Source of the DNA: Ardenticatenaceae bacterium
Lineage (GTDB): Bacteria; Chloroflexota; Anaerolineae; Ardenticatenales; Ardenticatenaceae
Direction of reading: 5' to 3'
Assembly: GCA_015491235.1 (NCBI GenBank)
Contig: WFWG01000037.1
Coordinates: forward strand, 1-33,587
DNA length: 33,587 nucleotides
Of the stretch, positions 16,636-25,677 are shown piece after piece. Each line of letters starts with the position of its first letter. The stretch's first letter is position 1. The notes below the pieces were generated by a model. That model had not been told where the DNA came from. It saw nothing but the letters and a program-made list of their open reading frames with translations, and did no database searches. The translations under genes and the position numbers were made by a program.

Positions 16636-17676
16636 TTAGAGCCGAAAGGGGGTCTTGGTCTCAGGTTGTCCCACCGTGTTCGTCAGCGTGCCGATGCCCG
16701 TGACCTCCAACGTGACCTCGTCTCCAGGACGCAGCCAGCGGCCCACTTCCACGCCGCTGCACCCCGGCAGGGTGCCGGTGCCCAGCAGTTCGCCCGGGTA
16801 GAGGTTTTCGCCCCAGGAGGCGTAAGCCACCATCTCGCCGAGGCTGTGAACCGGGTTGGCGGTGGTGCCTTCGCCCCACACTTCTCCGTTGACCCGCACG
16901 ACGCCGCGCAATTGCTCGAAGCGGGGGAGAATTTCGTCGGCAGTCACCACGTCAGGTCCCAAGGCATTGGCGAAGTTCTTGGCCTTGACAACCGGGCCAA
17001 AGACGCTCTGGGCAAATTCGCGGGCCTGCATGTCGCGGGCGCTGAAGTCGTTGAGCACGACGAAGCCGCCAATGGCCCGTTCCCCCTCCTCCGGCGTGAA
17101 GTTGCGCCCCCCGGTGGCGACAATGACGCCAATCTCCAGTTCGTAGTCCAGGGCGCGCGAATAGGACGGCCAGGGGACCTCCTCGCCGTCCCCGTAGAAG
17201 TTGAGGTGGTTTCCCATGTAGTAGATGGGCACCTGGTAGAACATTGGCTTTGGGCGGAGCTTGGGGAAGGGGCGTTTGGCCACCCGCTCGTAGAGGCGCA
17301 CGACGCGGCTCAGCTTCGGCATGAAGCGCTCCACGAGGCCACGCGCCGCGTCAACCATGTGCTGCTCCCAGAGGGAGCAGTCCCGGAACGAGCGGGGGGC
17401 AAAGGGCAACAAGGGCGTGGGATCGAACGTGGCGCTCAGGTCGAGTTCCTGTTCGCGAACCCACGCCAGCAACGCCTCGGCCTGCTCACGCGCTTCTTGA
17501 CCGGCAGCAAGAAAAGCGACCACGTCGTCGGCTGTCCTGGAGAGCCCTTCCAGCACGCGCCCTTCCCGCTCCTGAAATGCTTGGAGGGCGGGCACCAGGG
17601 GAACCCACGTGCCATCGTCCCAGGCGATGAGTGTAAACCCCGAACCGTCCTGCAAGCGTGCTCGCCGCAAGCGCAT
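16636..17676 (-). CDS. Fumarylacetoacetate hydrolase family protein
   Basis: This 346-residue enzyme has an N-terminal cap (~1-95) and a C-terminal FAH catalytic domain. Metal-ligand motifs include DYELEIGVIV (Glu179, Glu181) and the family phrase VLNDFSARDMQ (Asn209-Asp210, Arg214-Asp215), followed by KAKNFANALGP and a GTGTLPGCSG turn. Members hydrolyse C-C bonds of diketo acids or decarboxylate/isomerise dicarboxylic acids; the substrate here cannot be assigned. The longer 2-oxo-hept-4-ene-dioate/2-keto-3-deoxy-arabinonate-type subgroup is possible. The start at 17676 follows GGGGGAGAG and lies 17 nt after the cyclase stop, and the frame is open upstream. It is the last gene of a fumC-cyclase-FAH operon, which points to degradation of an aromatic or sugar acid with fumarate as an end product. 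Confidence 0.88.
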   Translation of the reverse strand: MRLRRARLQDGSGFTLIAWDDGTWVPLVPALQAFQEREGRVLEGLSRTADDVVAFLAAGQEAREQAEALLAWVREQELDLSATFDPTPLLPFAPRSFRDCSLWEQHMVDAARGLVERFMPKLSRVVRLYERVAKRPFPKLRPKPMFYQVPIYYMGNHLNFYGDGEEVPWPSYSRALDYELEIGVIVATGGRNFTPEEGERAIGGFVVLNDFSARDMQAREFAQSVFGPVVKAKNFANALGPDVVTADEILPRFEQLRGVVRVNGEVWGEGTTANPVHSLGEMVAYASWGENLYPGELLGTGTLPGCSGVEVGRWLRPGDEVTLEVTGIGTLTNTVGQPETKTPFRL

Positions 17677-17693
17677 AGGCTCTCCCCCTGCGG

Positions 17694-18461
17694 TTATGTT
17701 TCGTCTTCCAGGATGGCAACCACTCGCGCTGGCCCCGCGCTGCCCCCTTTGATTTTCAGCGGGAAACAGGCCACCTTGAACCCGAAGGGGGGCAATTGAT
17801 CCAAGTTCACCAGCCGTTCGATTTGGGCGTAAGGGAGGTCCACCTGGTGCGCTGCCCAGAAGATGCCCGGCTGTTGTTTCTTGAGCGCCTCCTGGGCCTG
17901 CATGGTGAGCGGCGCGTCCCACCCCCAGGCGTCAATGCCCATCACGCGGATGCCCTGTTCGTAGAGCCAGCGGGTGGCCTCGGCCGTGACGCCCGGCCCG
18001 CGGAAAATGTAATCGGGTTGGTCGTAGAATTGGTCGCGCCCGGTGCGCACCAGCACAATGTCCAACGGCTTGAGGGTGTACTGAATGCGTTCCAACTCCT
18101 GCTGAATGTCCTCCACCGTGACGGCGTCGCCGTCGGCCTTGTGGGTCATGTCCAGCACCACGCCGTCGCTGAAAAACCATTCGAGGGGCAACTCGTCAAT
18201 GGTGGCGGCCCGCTGGCCCTGGATCACGCTGTTGTAGTGCCAGGGCGCGTCCACGTGGGTGGTGTTGTGCGTCCCCAAGAAGGTAATTTCCTCGATGGCC
18301 CACCCCTCGCCGTTGCGCAGCAATTCGGGTGGCACGCCCAGCAGTTGTTGGATCTGGGCGGCACCGGCCTGGTGGTCGTGGTAGACAATTTCGGTGCGCA
18401 TGTAGGGAGGAACGTCCGGCGGGCTGCTCTCGATCGTGGCCGAGAGGTCAATGAAGCGCAT
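17694..18461 (-). CDS. Cyclase family protein (kynurenine formamidase-like hydrolase)
   Basis: This 255-residue metal-dependent hydrolase of the cyclase/KynB superfamily has a metal-binding motif GTHNTTHVDAPWHY at residues 63-76 (His65, His69, Asp71, His75). Further family elements are IDLSATI at the N-terminus, VLVRTGRDQFYDQPDY, and MGIDAWGWDAP. The length is ordinary. KynB itself hydrolyses N-formylkynurenine, but many relatives act on other amides or lactones, so the substrate is unknown. The ribosome site GGAGGGAG precedes the ATG at 18461. It stands between fumC (19 nt) and the FAH gene (17 nt). With FAH it may form two consecutive hydrolytic steps of one catabolic route. Confidence 0.87.
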   Translation of the reverse strand: MRFIDLSATIESSPPDVPPYMRTEIVYHDHQAGAAQIQQLLGVPPELLRNGEGWAIEEITFLGTHNTTHVDAPWHYNSVIQGQRAATIDELPLEWFFSDGVVLDMTHKADGDAVTVEDIQQELERIQYTLKPLDIVLVRTGRDQFYDQPDYIFRGPGVTAEATRWLYEQGIRVMGIDAWGWDAPLTMQAQEALKKQQPGIFWAAHQVDLPYAQIERLVNLDQLPPFGFKVACFPLKIKGGSAGPARVVAILEDET

Positions 18462-18480
18462 GGTGTGCTCCCTCCTCGCT

Positions 18481-19881
<1,401 letters not shown>

Positions 19882-19962
19882 TGTTCCCTCCTTCTCCGTT
19901 TTTGGTGCGAAGCGTCGTCGTGGGGCGTGCAGGTACTAAGGGGAGACATACCCGACATTGCC

Positions 19963-19991
19963 AGTATACGCCATCCGGGGCTGATTGACAA
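19963..19991 (-). promoter_or_regulatory. Promoter of the fumC operon
   Basis: On the minus strand TTGTCA (19991-19986), a 17-bp spacer and TATACT (19968-19963) stand about 80 nt before the fumC ATG. The rest of 19882-20130 shows only a GGGCCA/TGGCCC hairpin near 20040. Confidence 0.65.
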
Positions 19992-20130
19992 TTGAAGGGT
20001 GTCACATGGCTGGCAGGCATCCTTCACCCACCGCGCCCACGGGCCAACCGGTGGCCCGCTGTGTTGTCCGGAGACGCGAAAGGCCGGGCGCCCCATCTTC
20101 CCGCGCACAACGGCGTTCTGGGGTAGCCCG

Positions 20131-20919
20131 TTAACGGCGTTCCATGTCCAGCAGGAAGAAGCGCCCCCAGCGGAGAAAGGGTCGGTGGGCGCTCACCCGC
20201 CGCTCCAGGCCACTCAGGGCGGCCACGGCGACGGGAGGAACGCGGCGCAGGGTGTGAGGTGGCCGCAGCACGCCTAAAGCTTCGGCGCGGCGAAGCCGAA
20301 AGTAGGGGGCGAAAAATTGCTCGAAAGCCTCGTCCGGAAGGTAGAGGAAGTGCTCGACCGGCTGGCCTCCCACCGTGAAGGTCCGCCGGGACGACCGGCC
20401 AACCTGGCGGGCGGCTACCCACCGGCCGTGCCGGATCAACCCCAACCACTCCCACAAACTGAGGCGGTTCAACATGTGGAGAATCGCGCGCCCGCCGGGC
20501 TTGAGCAGGCGTGCCGCGTTGGCGGCAAAGGCAGCCATGTTGGGGGGGCTCAGGGTGTTCAAGCTGGCGAAAGCCGAGATGAGGCCGTCGAACGTGCGGG
20601 GGCGCCAGGTGGTCAGGTCGGCGGCGTCCATGACGAGCACCCGCACGCGGGCGGAAAGCCCGGCCCGGGCGGCTTTGGCTTGAAGTTGGAGCACCATGCC
20701 GGGAGAAACGTCTACCCCGGTCACGCGCAGGCCCTGTTGGGCGAGAAAAAGCGCGTCAATGCCGGTACCGCACCCCACGTCAAGCACGTGTTGGCCGGGT
20801 TGAAAGGCGTCCAGGTAGCGCTTCCAGAGCCGGTGGCGCATCCACTGATCGCCGGCCATGATGCGGTCGTAGGTGGGAGCTACCGCGTCGTAGGCGCGGC
20901 GGACGCTGGATGTGTTCAT
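20131..20919 (-). CDS. Class I SAM-dependent methyltransferase
   Basis: This 262-residue methyltransferase has the SAM-binding motif I VLDVGCGTG at residues 45-53, the acidic end of strand 2 in VTGVDVSPGM, motif II/III VLVMDAADLTTW, and the post-motif LLKPGGRAILHMLN. Typical UbiE/Methyltransf_11-type N-terminus: VRRAYDAVAPTYDRI. The C-terminal ~80 residues are basic and give no clue to the substrate. The ATG overlaps the stop of the flavin reductase-like gene by 4 nt (ATGA), so they are cotranslated. It is the last gene of the radical SAM/methyltransferase cluster. Confidence 0.9.
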   Translation of the reverse strand: MNTSSVRRAYDAVAPTYDRIMAGDQWMRHRLWKRYLDAFQPGQHVLDVGCGTGIDALFLAQQGLRVTGVDVSPGMVLQLQAKAARAGLSARVRVLVMDAADLTTWRPRTFDGLISAFASLNTLSPPNMAAFAANAARLLKPGGRAILHMLNRLSLWEWLGLIRHGRWVAARQVGRSSRRTFTVGGQPVEHFLYLPDEAFEQFFAPYFRLRRAEALGVLRPPHTLRRVPPVAVAALSGLERRVSAHRPFLRWGRFFLLDMERR

Positions 20920-21479
20920 TCGAATTCCTCCGCTATGTCTCTCAAGCCGCTGTCCAGGTGGTGAAGGCGGGGAGCCTGGCCGCGGAACACCTCATGAGTG
21001 ACCTCTCCGACGAAGAAGGTGTGGTCGCCTGTCTCCACGGCCCGGACAACTCGGCACTCCAGAACACCCAGCGCGTCTGCCAGCCGGGGGGCGTCCACAG
21101 TTTGCGCCTCCTCCTTGGCCAGCCCGGTGGCCGCGAACTTGTCCACCTGGCGACCAGAGGTACGGCCGCAGAAGAAGATCACCTCCTCCCAAGTGACGGG
21201 CACAAAGTTGACCACAAAGACCCCCGATGCGCGGACCAACTCTGTCCCGTACCCAGAGCGGTTGAGCGCCAGGCCGTACAGTTTGGGGGAGAGGGAGAGG
21301 GGAATGTGCCAGTCCACCGGCCAGACGTTCTCCTGCTCCTGGAAGCGAGTGGTGACGAGCACCACCTGCCGGGGCACGCAGTAGGCCACGCGCACGAATT
21401 CCGGGGCAGGGTTCTCCCCGCGGACGCGCACGAGCCGACGTCCCACGACCTGCAGCCATTTCCACACGTTACCGGACAT
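20916..21479 (-). CDS. Flavin reductase-like / FMN-binding split-barrel protein
   Basis: This 187-residue protein is of the flavin reductase-like split beta-barrel family. The pattern PRQVVLVTTRFQEQENVWPVDWHIPLSLSPKLYGLALNRSGYGTELVR is recognisable at its parts (VVLVTTR; PLSLSPKLYGLAL), followed by GVFVVNFVPVTWEE and GDHTFFVGEVTHEVF. Such proteins bind FMN and either reduce free flavin for a partner enzyme or carry out the reduction themselves. The ATG at 21479 has GGGAGT upstream; the frame continues upstream through a repeat (21500-21590) but this is unlikely to be translated. It is coupled by ATGA to the methyltransferase gene, which suggests a joint role in the cluster. Confidence 0.85.
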   Translation of the reverse strand: MSGNVWKWLQVVGRRLVRVRGENPAPEFVRVAYCVPRQVVLVTTRFQEQENVWPVDWHIPLSLSPKLYGLALNRSGYGTELVRASGVFVVNFVPVTWEEVIFFCGRTSGRQVDKFAATGLAKEEAQTVDAPRLADALGVLECRVVRAVETGDHTFFVGEVTHEVFRGQAPRLHHLDSGLRDIAEEFE

Positions 21480-21499
21480 TCCGAACTCCCTTTCGGTGT

Positions 21500-21590
21500 G
21501 GTGCGGCGCCGCCATCCCACTCACCCAAAATGAGGGAAACGAAAATTGGGCGTGCAGGGGCGGCGAAGCCGCACGCCACAATCTTTTTCA
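21500..21590 (-). repeat. Hairpin plus GGCGCC element, copy 1
   Basis: 21500-21530 is the reverse complement of a 30-nt core that recurs at 32775-32804 with about two mismatches, and is partly present at the right edge (33573-33587). The core combines TTTGGGTG with GATGGCGGCGCCGCACC. Next to it lies an imperfect hairpin centred on GCGGCGAAGCCGC (about 21558-21572), followed by CTTTTT. It stands between two minus-strand genes. Confidence 0.65.
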
Positions 21591-21629
21591 TACAGCGGCG
21601 CCGCATTGGTATACCTACACTCCTGTCGC

Positions 21630-23114
21630 TCAGAACCCGCTCGTCTCGGGCCGCTGGTAGGGCGCCAGGCGGTACACCAGCTCCAGCTCCAGCGGCAACG
21701 TGTAGACCCGCAAGTGATACCGCCAGGCGCTGAGGGCCCGCAGCAGCCAGCGCCGCACGCCGCGCCACCGGGGGTCCGTGCTGGTGGGATAGTAGGCGTG
21801 CAGCACGCGCTCGAAGTCGCGAATCCGGCGCCGCAGGGGATCGCGCACCCAGGGAATGTGGGCGCTGCGCCGTTGGGCGAACTCCTGCCACGCGGGGCTG
21901 ACCCACTCCTCCAGCGTCTCGGGGAACCGAAAGCCGCTGGCCTTGGCCTGCTCGTAGAGTTCACCCGCCAGGGGAACGGGGGTGTACAGGTAGAGCACGA
22001 TCTCTGTGGCCGGATTGACGCGCTTCACCCGGCGAATCAGCTCCATCGTCTGGCGGGCGTCGGCCTCGGGGTCGGGCGGGTTGCCGAGGACGAAGGACAT
22101 CTCCGGAACGATGCCGTACTGCCGCATCTTGGCCGCAATTTCCAGCGTCTTCTCGACCGAAGCTTTTCCGCCCTTGTTCATGCGCCTCAGCGTCTCGTTG
22201 GAGCCCGATTCGGCGCCCAGGAAGACCATGCACAGCCCGCTCTCCCGCATAAGCTGCCAGGTGCGCTCCGAGAACATGAGCAGCGTGTCAATGCGGGCCT
22301 CGCCCCACCAGCGGATGCCCAGGGGGCGAACGCGCTCGGCGAACTCGGCCACGCGCGCCTCGCTCACGAAGAAGTTGTTGTCGTAGAACTCCACCGCGTT
22401 GACGCCCCACTCGCGCACCATGCGCTCCACCACGGCGGCCACCCGCGCGGCCGACTGGGCCAGCCAGCGCCCGTTCACCATGTTGACCACGGCGCAGAAG
22501 TTGCAGAAGAAGGGGCAGCCGTAGCTGGAGTGGTGGGCCATAGTGCGGGTGCCCATGAAGGTGGGCCGGATGTAGCGCTCGACGGCCACGCGGTGATACG
22601 GGAAATCGGGCAGGCGGTCCGGGTGGGGAATGGGAGCAAGCGGATTTGCCGCCGGTTGGCCGTCGCGGGCGCAGGCCAGGCCGGGCAGGCCGATGGGGTC
22701 GTCGCCGGCCGCCAGGGCATCCAGCAGCGCCCGGAAGACCACTTCCCCGTGGCCCCGCACCACGAAGTCCACGTAGTCGGCCCGCAAGCACACGTCGTAG
22801 TGCTGGGTGGGAAAATAACCGCCCCACACGATGGTGAGGTCCGGGTGACGGGCTTTCAGGGCCCGACACGTGGGCACCGCGTCGTTCAGTTGGGGGCCGG
22901 GCATCACTGTGACGCCCAGCACCTGCGCTCCCGTCTCGCGGATGGCGTGGTCCAGAGCCGTCAGGGGATCAGGCTCCAGGTTGCCGTCCACAATCACGTA
23001 GTCGTGCCGGCCCTCGAGCAGCGCCCCCAACGCCAGCAGCGACATGGGCAGCACCGGCTTGCGGCCGGCCGAGCTGGGCGGGTTGTAGAGCACCACGGCA
23101 GTCCTCTTCCTCAT
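21630..23114 (-). CDS. B12-binding-like radical SAM protein (type A, copy 1)
   Basis: This 494-residue protein has an N-terminal Rossmann-like domain of the cobalamin-binding type (~5-145), with WGGYFPTQH and VRGHGEVVFRAL in the conserved positions. The radical SAM domain (~190-410) binds its 4Fe-4S cluster through Cys200, Cys204 and Cys207 in GCPFFCNFC. LGAESGSNETLRRMNKG and the FVLGNPPDPEAD turn are typical of the family. A basic amphipathic C-terminal tail (~420-494) is shared with relatives that act on lipids or pigments. The N-terminus VVLYNPPSSAG resembles that of the protein at 28555-30012. No DxHxxG motif is seen, so cobalamin binding, if any, would be base-off without that histidine. 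The ATG overlaps the double methyltransferase gene by 4 nt. The substrate is unknown. Confidence 0.87.
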   Translation of the reverse strand: MRKRTAVVLYNPPSSAGRKPVLPMSLLALGALLEGRHDYVIVDGNLEPDPLTALDHAIRETGAQVLGVTVMPGPQLNDAVPTCRALKARHPDLTIVWGGYFPTQHYDVCLRADYVDFVVRGHGEVVFRALLDALAAGDDPIGLPGLACARDGQPAANPLAPIPHPDRLPDFPYHRVAVERYIRPTFMGTRTMAHHSSYGCPFFCNFCAVVNMVNGRWLAQSAARVAAVVERMVREWGVNAVEFYDNNFFVSEARVAEFAERVRPLGIRWWGEARIDTLLMFSERTWQLMRESGLCMVFLGAESGSNETLRRMNKGGKASVEKTLEIAAKMRQYGIVPEMSFVLGNPPDPEADARQTMELIRRVKRVNPATEIVLYLYTPVPLAGELYEQAKASGFRFPETLEEWVSPAWQEFAQRRSAHIPWVRDPLRRRIRDFERVLHAYYPTSTDPRWRGVRRWLLRALSAWRYHLRVYTLPLELELVYRLAPYQRPETSGF

Positions 23115-24820
23115 GGGATAGCCAACTCCTCCTCGTAGCGCATCACTCGGTAAACAACCAACGTTTCGCCCGCCAGGCGGCGCTCGGCCACGGGGCGCAC
23201 GGTGAAGCCGTGGCGCCGCAGGGCGCGCAGGCCCTCCAGGTAAACCCCGGCTGTCGAGAGCACCAGGAGCGCCCACCCGCCCGCTGCCAGGTGGCCGTCG
23301 AGGCCGGCCGCAAAGCGCTCCAGCACGTCGGGGCTGCGCCAGGCGTGTTCCCACCAATCACGCGGTTGGCCCCGGAAGTAGGGCGGGTTGAACAGAATCA
23401 CGTCGAACGGCTCCCCCCTGACGGGCGCAAAGAGGTCGCCCTGCCGCACGGCCACACGGTCGGCCACCCCGTTGAGGGCCGCGTTCTGGCGCGCGCAGCG
23501 CACCGCTTCCGGGTTGATGTCCACCGCGACCACGTGTGCCGCCCACCGCGCGGCCACCAGCGCGCCGATGCCCGTGCCGGTGCCCATGTCCAGCACCCGG
23601 CTGCCGGGGGGCACCAGGCGCGGCGAGAGGGCCTGAGCCAGCAGTTCCCCGGACGAAAAGAGTTTGGGGTTGAACACGTCCGGCAGCACGTGAAGGCGAA
23701 GACCGGCCACCGTCTCCCAGGTGGGGCGTCGGTGGCGGTGGCGTTGGGCCAGCCGGAAACGGAGCCGCAAGGCCAGGCGCACCAGGAGGTCCCGCGCGGA
23801 CGGCGGCCAGCCGGTGAACCGCCCGACGATGAGGGGAAAGCCGGCCGGGTCGCGCCCCGCGCGCCGCCGGTAGCGCCAGCGGCGCACGTGGTGCCGCCAG
23901 ACCGGAACCGGCCAGTGGAACGTCCAGGCCAGGCCGACCAGCCGGGACAGGCGCGCCAGCGAAGCCGGCGCCACAAAGCCCCGGCCCGGAAAGGGGGGAA
24001 GCTCGACGCCGTACCGCGCGGCGAGTGTGGCCGCTTGCTCCTCCCGCATTTGGGCGCCGCTGGCCGCGTCGAAGTAGAAGGGCGAGTCCATGATGACCAC
24101 GGCGCCACCGGGCCGAAGGGCACGCACGGCTTCCAGCAGGGCCGCCGTCTCGTTCACGGCGTAGTGAAACGCCCCGTTGAACACCACCACGTCGGCCCAG
24201 CCGTCGGCGACGGGCAGGGCGTGAAAGTCGGCCTGGACGGCCTCGAAGGGGGCCTCGTAGTGGATGGCCGCGCCCAGCCCGTCGAAGGGGTCCGTTTGCA
24301 GGTCCACGGCTACCACGCGGTGGCCCCGGCCGGCGAGGCGGGCGGCCAGCCAGCCGTTTCCGGCGCCGGCGTCCACCACGTGGAGTGGCCCGTCCCGTTG
24401 CCGCTCCAGGGGGGCCAGCACGCGCGCGATCAGGGTGCGGTAGCTGGCGGCCCTGATGGCCCACTCGGCGCTGTGCCGGCCGGTCAGGTCGCGGAAGGGG
24501 AGGGCGCGGTAGTAGGCGGGGTCGTGGCTGCCCCGCCCCTCGGCCCGCCGGATGGCCTCGTAGGCGTGCAGGAAAGGGCGGAACCACTCGGCCCGTTCGG
24601 GCAACACCAGGCGCCAGATGCCCTCCTCCCGGCGGTAGGTGGCCCCGTCGGCCGGGCAGATGAGGGTGTCCGCCCCCGCTGGGCGGAGCGGGGCGGTGCA
24701 GCGCGGGCAGGCGAAGGGATGTGCCGTCCCTTCAGCCTTGGTTACGTTTTGGGAAGATTGGGGAGCCCTGACCGGTCGCCAAAACTCGTCAGGGCTGCCG
24801 GCGCGAAAAGTAGACACCAT
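23111..24820 (-). CDS. Double methyltransferase with N-terminal zinc ribbon
   Basis: This 569-residue fusion starts with a Trm112-like zinc ribbon (~35-75; CPRC ... CPAD, the last cysteine replaced by aspartate). A first class I methyltransferase domain follows, with motif I VVDAGAGNGWL at ~148-158 and VVVFNGAFHYAVNET. A second methyltransferase domain has VLDMGTGTGIGALVAA at ~408 and an FNPPYFRG motif at ~477. NPPY marks enzymes that methylate a planar amine nitrogen (HemK/PrmC, N6-adenine and related types). The N-terminal half thus looks like a small-molecule methyltransferase and the C-terminal half like an amino-methyltransferase. The stop overlaps the next radical SAM gene. The 24820 ATG follows GGGAG closely. 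It is divergent from the DUF4058 gene. Confidence 0.85.
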   Translation of the reverse strand: MVSTFRAGSPDEFWRPVRAPQSSQNVTKAEGTAHPFACPRCTAPLRPAGADTLICPADGATYRREEGIWRLVLPERAEWFRPFLHAYEAIRRAEGRGSHDPAYYRALPFRDLTGRHSAEWAIRAASYRTLIARVLAPLERQRDGPLHVVDAGAGNGWLAARLAGRGHRVVAVDLQTDPFDGLGAAIHYEAPFEAVQADFHALPVADGWADVVVFNGAFHYAVNETAALLEAVRALRPGGAVVIMDSPFYFDAASGAQMREEQAATLAARYGVELPPFPGRGFVAPASLARLSRLVGLAWTFHWPVPVWRHHVRRWRYRRRAGRDPAGFPLIVGRFTGWPPSARDLLVRLALRLRFRLAQRHRHRRPTWETVAGLRLHVLPDVFNPKLFSSGELLAQALSPRLVPPGSRVLDMGTGTGIGALVAARWAAHVVAVDINPEAVRCARQNAALNGVADRVAVRQGDLFAPVRGEPFDVILFNPPYFRGQPRDWWEHAWRSPDVLERFAAGLDGHLAAGGWALLVLSTAGVYLEGLRALRRHGFTVRPVAERRLAGETLVVYRVMRYEEELAIP

Positions 24821-24828
24821 GCTCCCGT

Positions 24829-24857
24829 TTGGCCCTCCTGTGCGCCTGGTCTATAAT
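24829..24857 (+). promoter_or_regulatory. Promoter of the DUF4058 gene
   Basis: TTGGCC (24829-24834), a 17-bp spacer and a perfect TATAAT (24852-24857) predict a start about 13 nt before the ATG at 24877, with TAGGAGG in the very short leader. Confidence 0.65.
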
Positions 24858-24876
24858 CCTTGTTAGGAGGTTGACT

Positions 24877-25677
24877 ATGCCGTCACCGTTTCCGGGCATG
24901 GACCCGTACCTGGAAGACAAAAGCATCTGGCCAGGCTTCCACCACCGCTTGGCCGACGAAATCGCCGACCGCCTGAACGCCCTCATTGGCCCCAAGTATT
25001 ACGCCGACGTGGACGTTCACACGGTTTTCGAGGAAATCAGCATTGCTGTGCCGCGCGTCACCTACCCTGACGTGGGCGTTTTCGAGAAGGGGCCCGCCGA
25101 GCCCCACCAGGCGTCTCCCTCCGCTGTGCAGGTGTCGCCCGCGCCCGTACAGCGGGTGGTAACGGTGGGGCAAACCAAACTGCGGGCCGTGCGCGTTTAC
25201 CTGACGGAAACCGATGAACTGGTCACCTCCATCGAAATCCTCTCCCCGTACAACAAGCGCCCCGGCGACGGCCTGGAGTCCTACCGCCGAAAGCGGGCGC
25301 AGTTGCTCCTTTCCGCCGTTCATCTCGTCGAAATTGACTTGCTGCGCGGCGGTGAGCGGCCGGGCCGCGAGGTTCAGGAGCCCCCTCTCGAAGCAGAATA
25401 CATTTTGCTCGTCAACCGTGCTCGCCCCGACAAGCCAGAGCGCATCTCCGAAATCTGGCCGGTGGCCTTGAACGAGCCGCTTCCTCCGCTGCCGGTTCCC
25501 CTGTTGCCTCCTGATCCCGACGCGGTGCTGGACTTGAACGCCGCCGTGCGGGCGATTTACGCGCGCGCTGGCTATGAGTGGCGCATTGACTACGGGCGCC
25601 CAGTGCCGCCCCCGGACCTGCGCCCCGAAATGGCCCGCTGGGTGGAGGAACGCCTGCGCACCGACGAGGAGGCGTAA
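24877..25677 (+). CDS. DUF4058 family protein
   Basis: This 266-residue protein begins with MPSPFPGMDPYLE, the hallmark of DUF4058. Other family features are WPGFHHRLADEIADRLN, YYADVDVHTVFEE, the block IEILSPYNKRPGDG followed by SYRRKR, and HLVEIDLLRGGERP. DUF4058 has no proven role. The order 'EILSP.NK...G...Y..KR' recalls the active-site region of Uma2/PD-(D/E)xK nuclease-fold proteins, but this is my inference. The perfect TTAGGAGG ribosome site fixes the start; an upstream ATG in frame is rejected. It is the only plus-strand gene inside the radical SAM cluster, and its 3' end overlaps the convergent methyltransferase by 88 nt. It may be an unrelated insertion. Confidence 0.92.
   Translation: MPSPFPGMDPYLEDKSIWPGFHHRLADEIADRLNALIGPKYYADVDVHTVFEEISIAVPRVTYPDVGVFEKGPAEPHQASPSAVQVSPAPVQRVVTVGQTKLRAVRVYLTETDELVTSIEILSPYNKRPGDGLESYRRKRAQLLLSAVHLVEIDLLRGGERPGREVQEPPLEAEYILLVNRARPDKPERISEIWPVALNEPLPPLPVPLLPPDPDAVLDLNAAVRAIYARAGYEWRIDYGRPVPPPDLRPEMARWVEERLRTDEEA

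Noticed and set aside
21546-23138. 530-residue plus-strand frame opposite a radical SAM gene
   Set aside because: Antisense shadow; the radical SAM CxxxCxxC motif and family blocks lie on the minus strand.
23210-24856. 548-residue plus-strand frame opposite the double methyltransferase
   Set aside because: Composition (Gly, His, Arg, Pro-rich) without any domain; the minus strand holds well-defined methyltransferase motifs.
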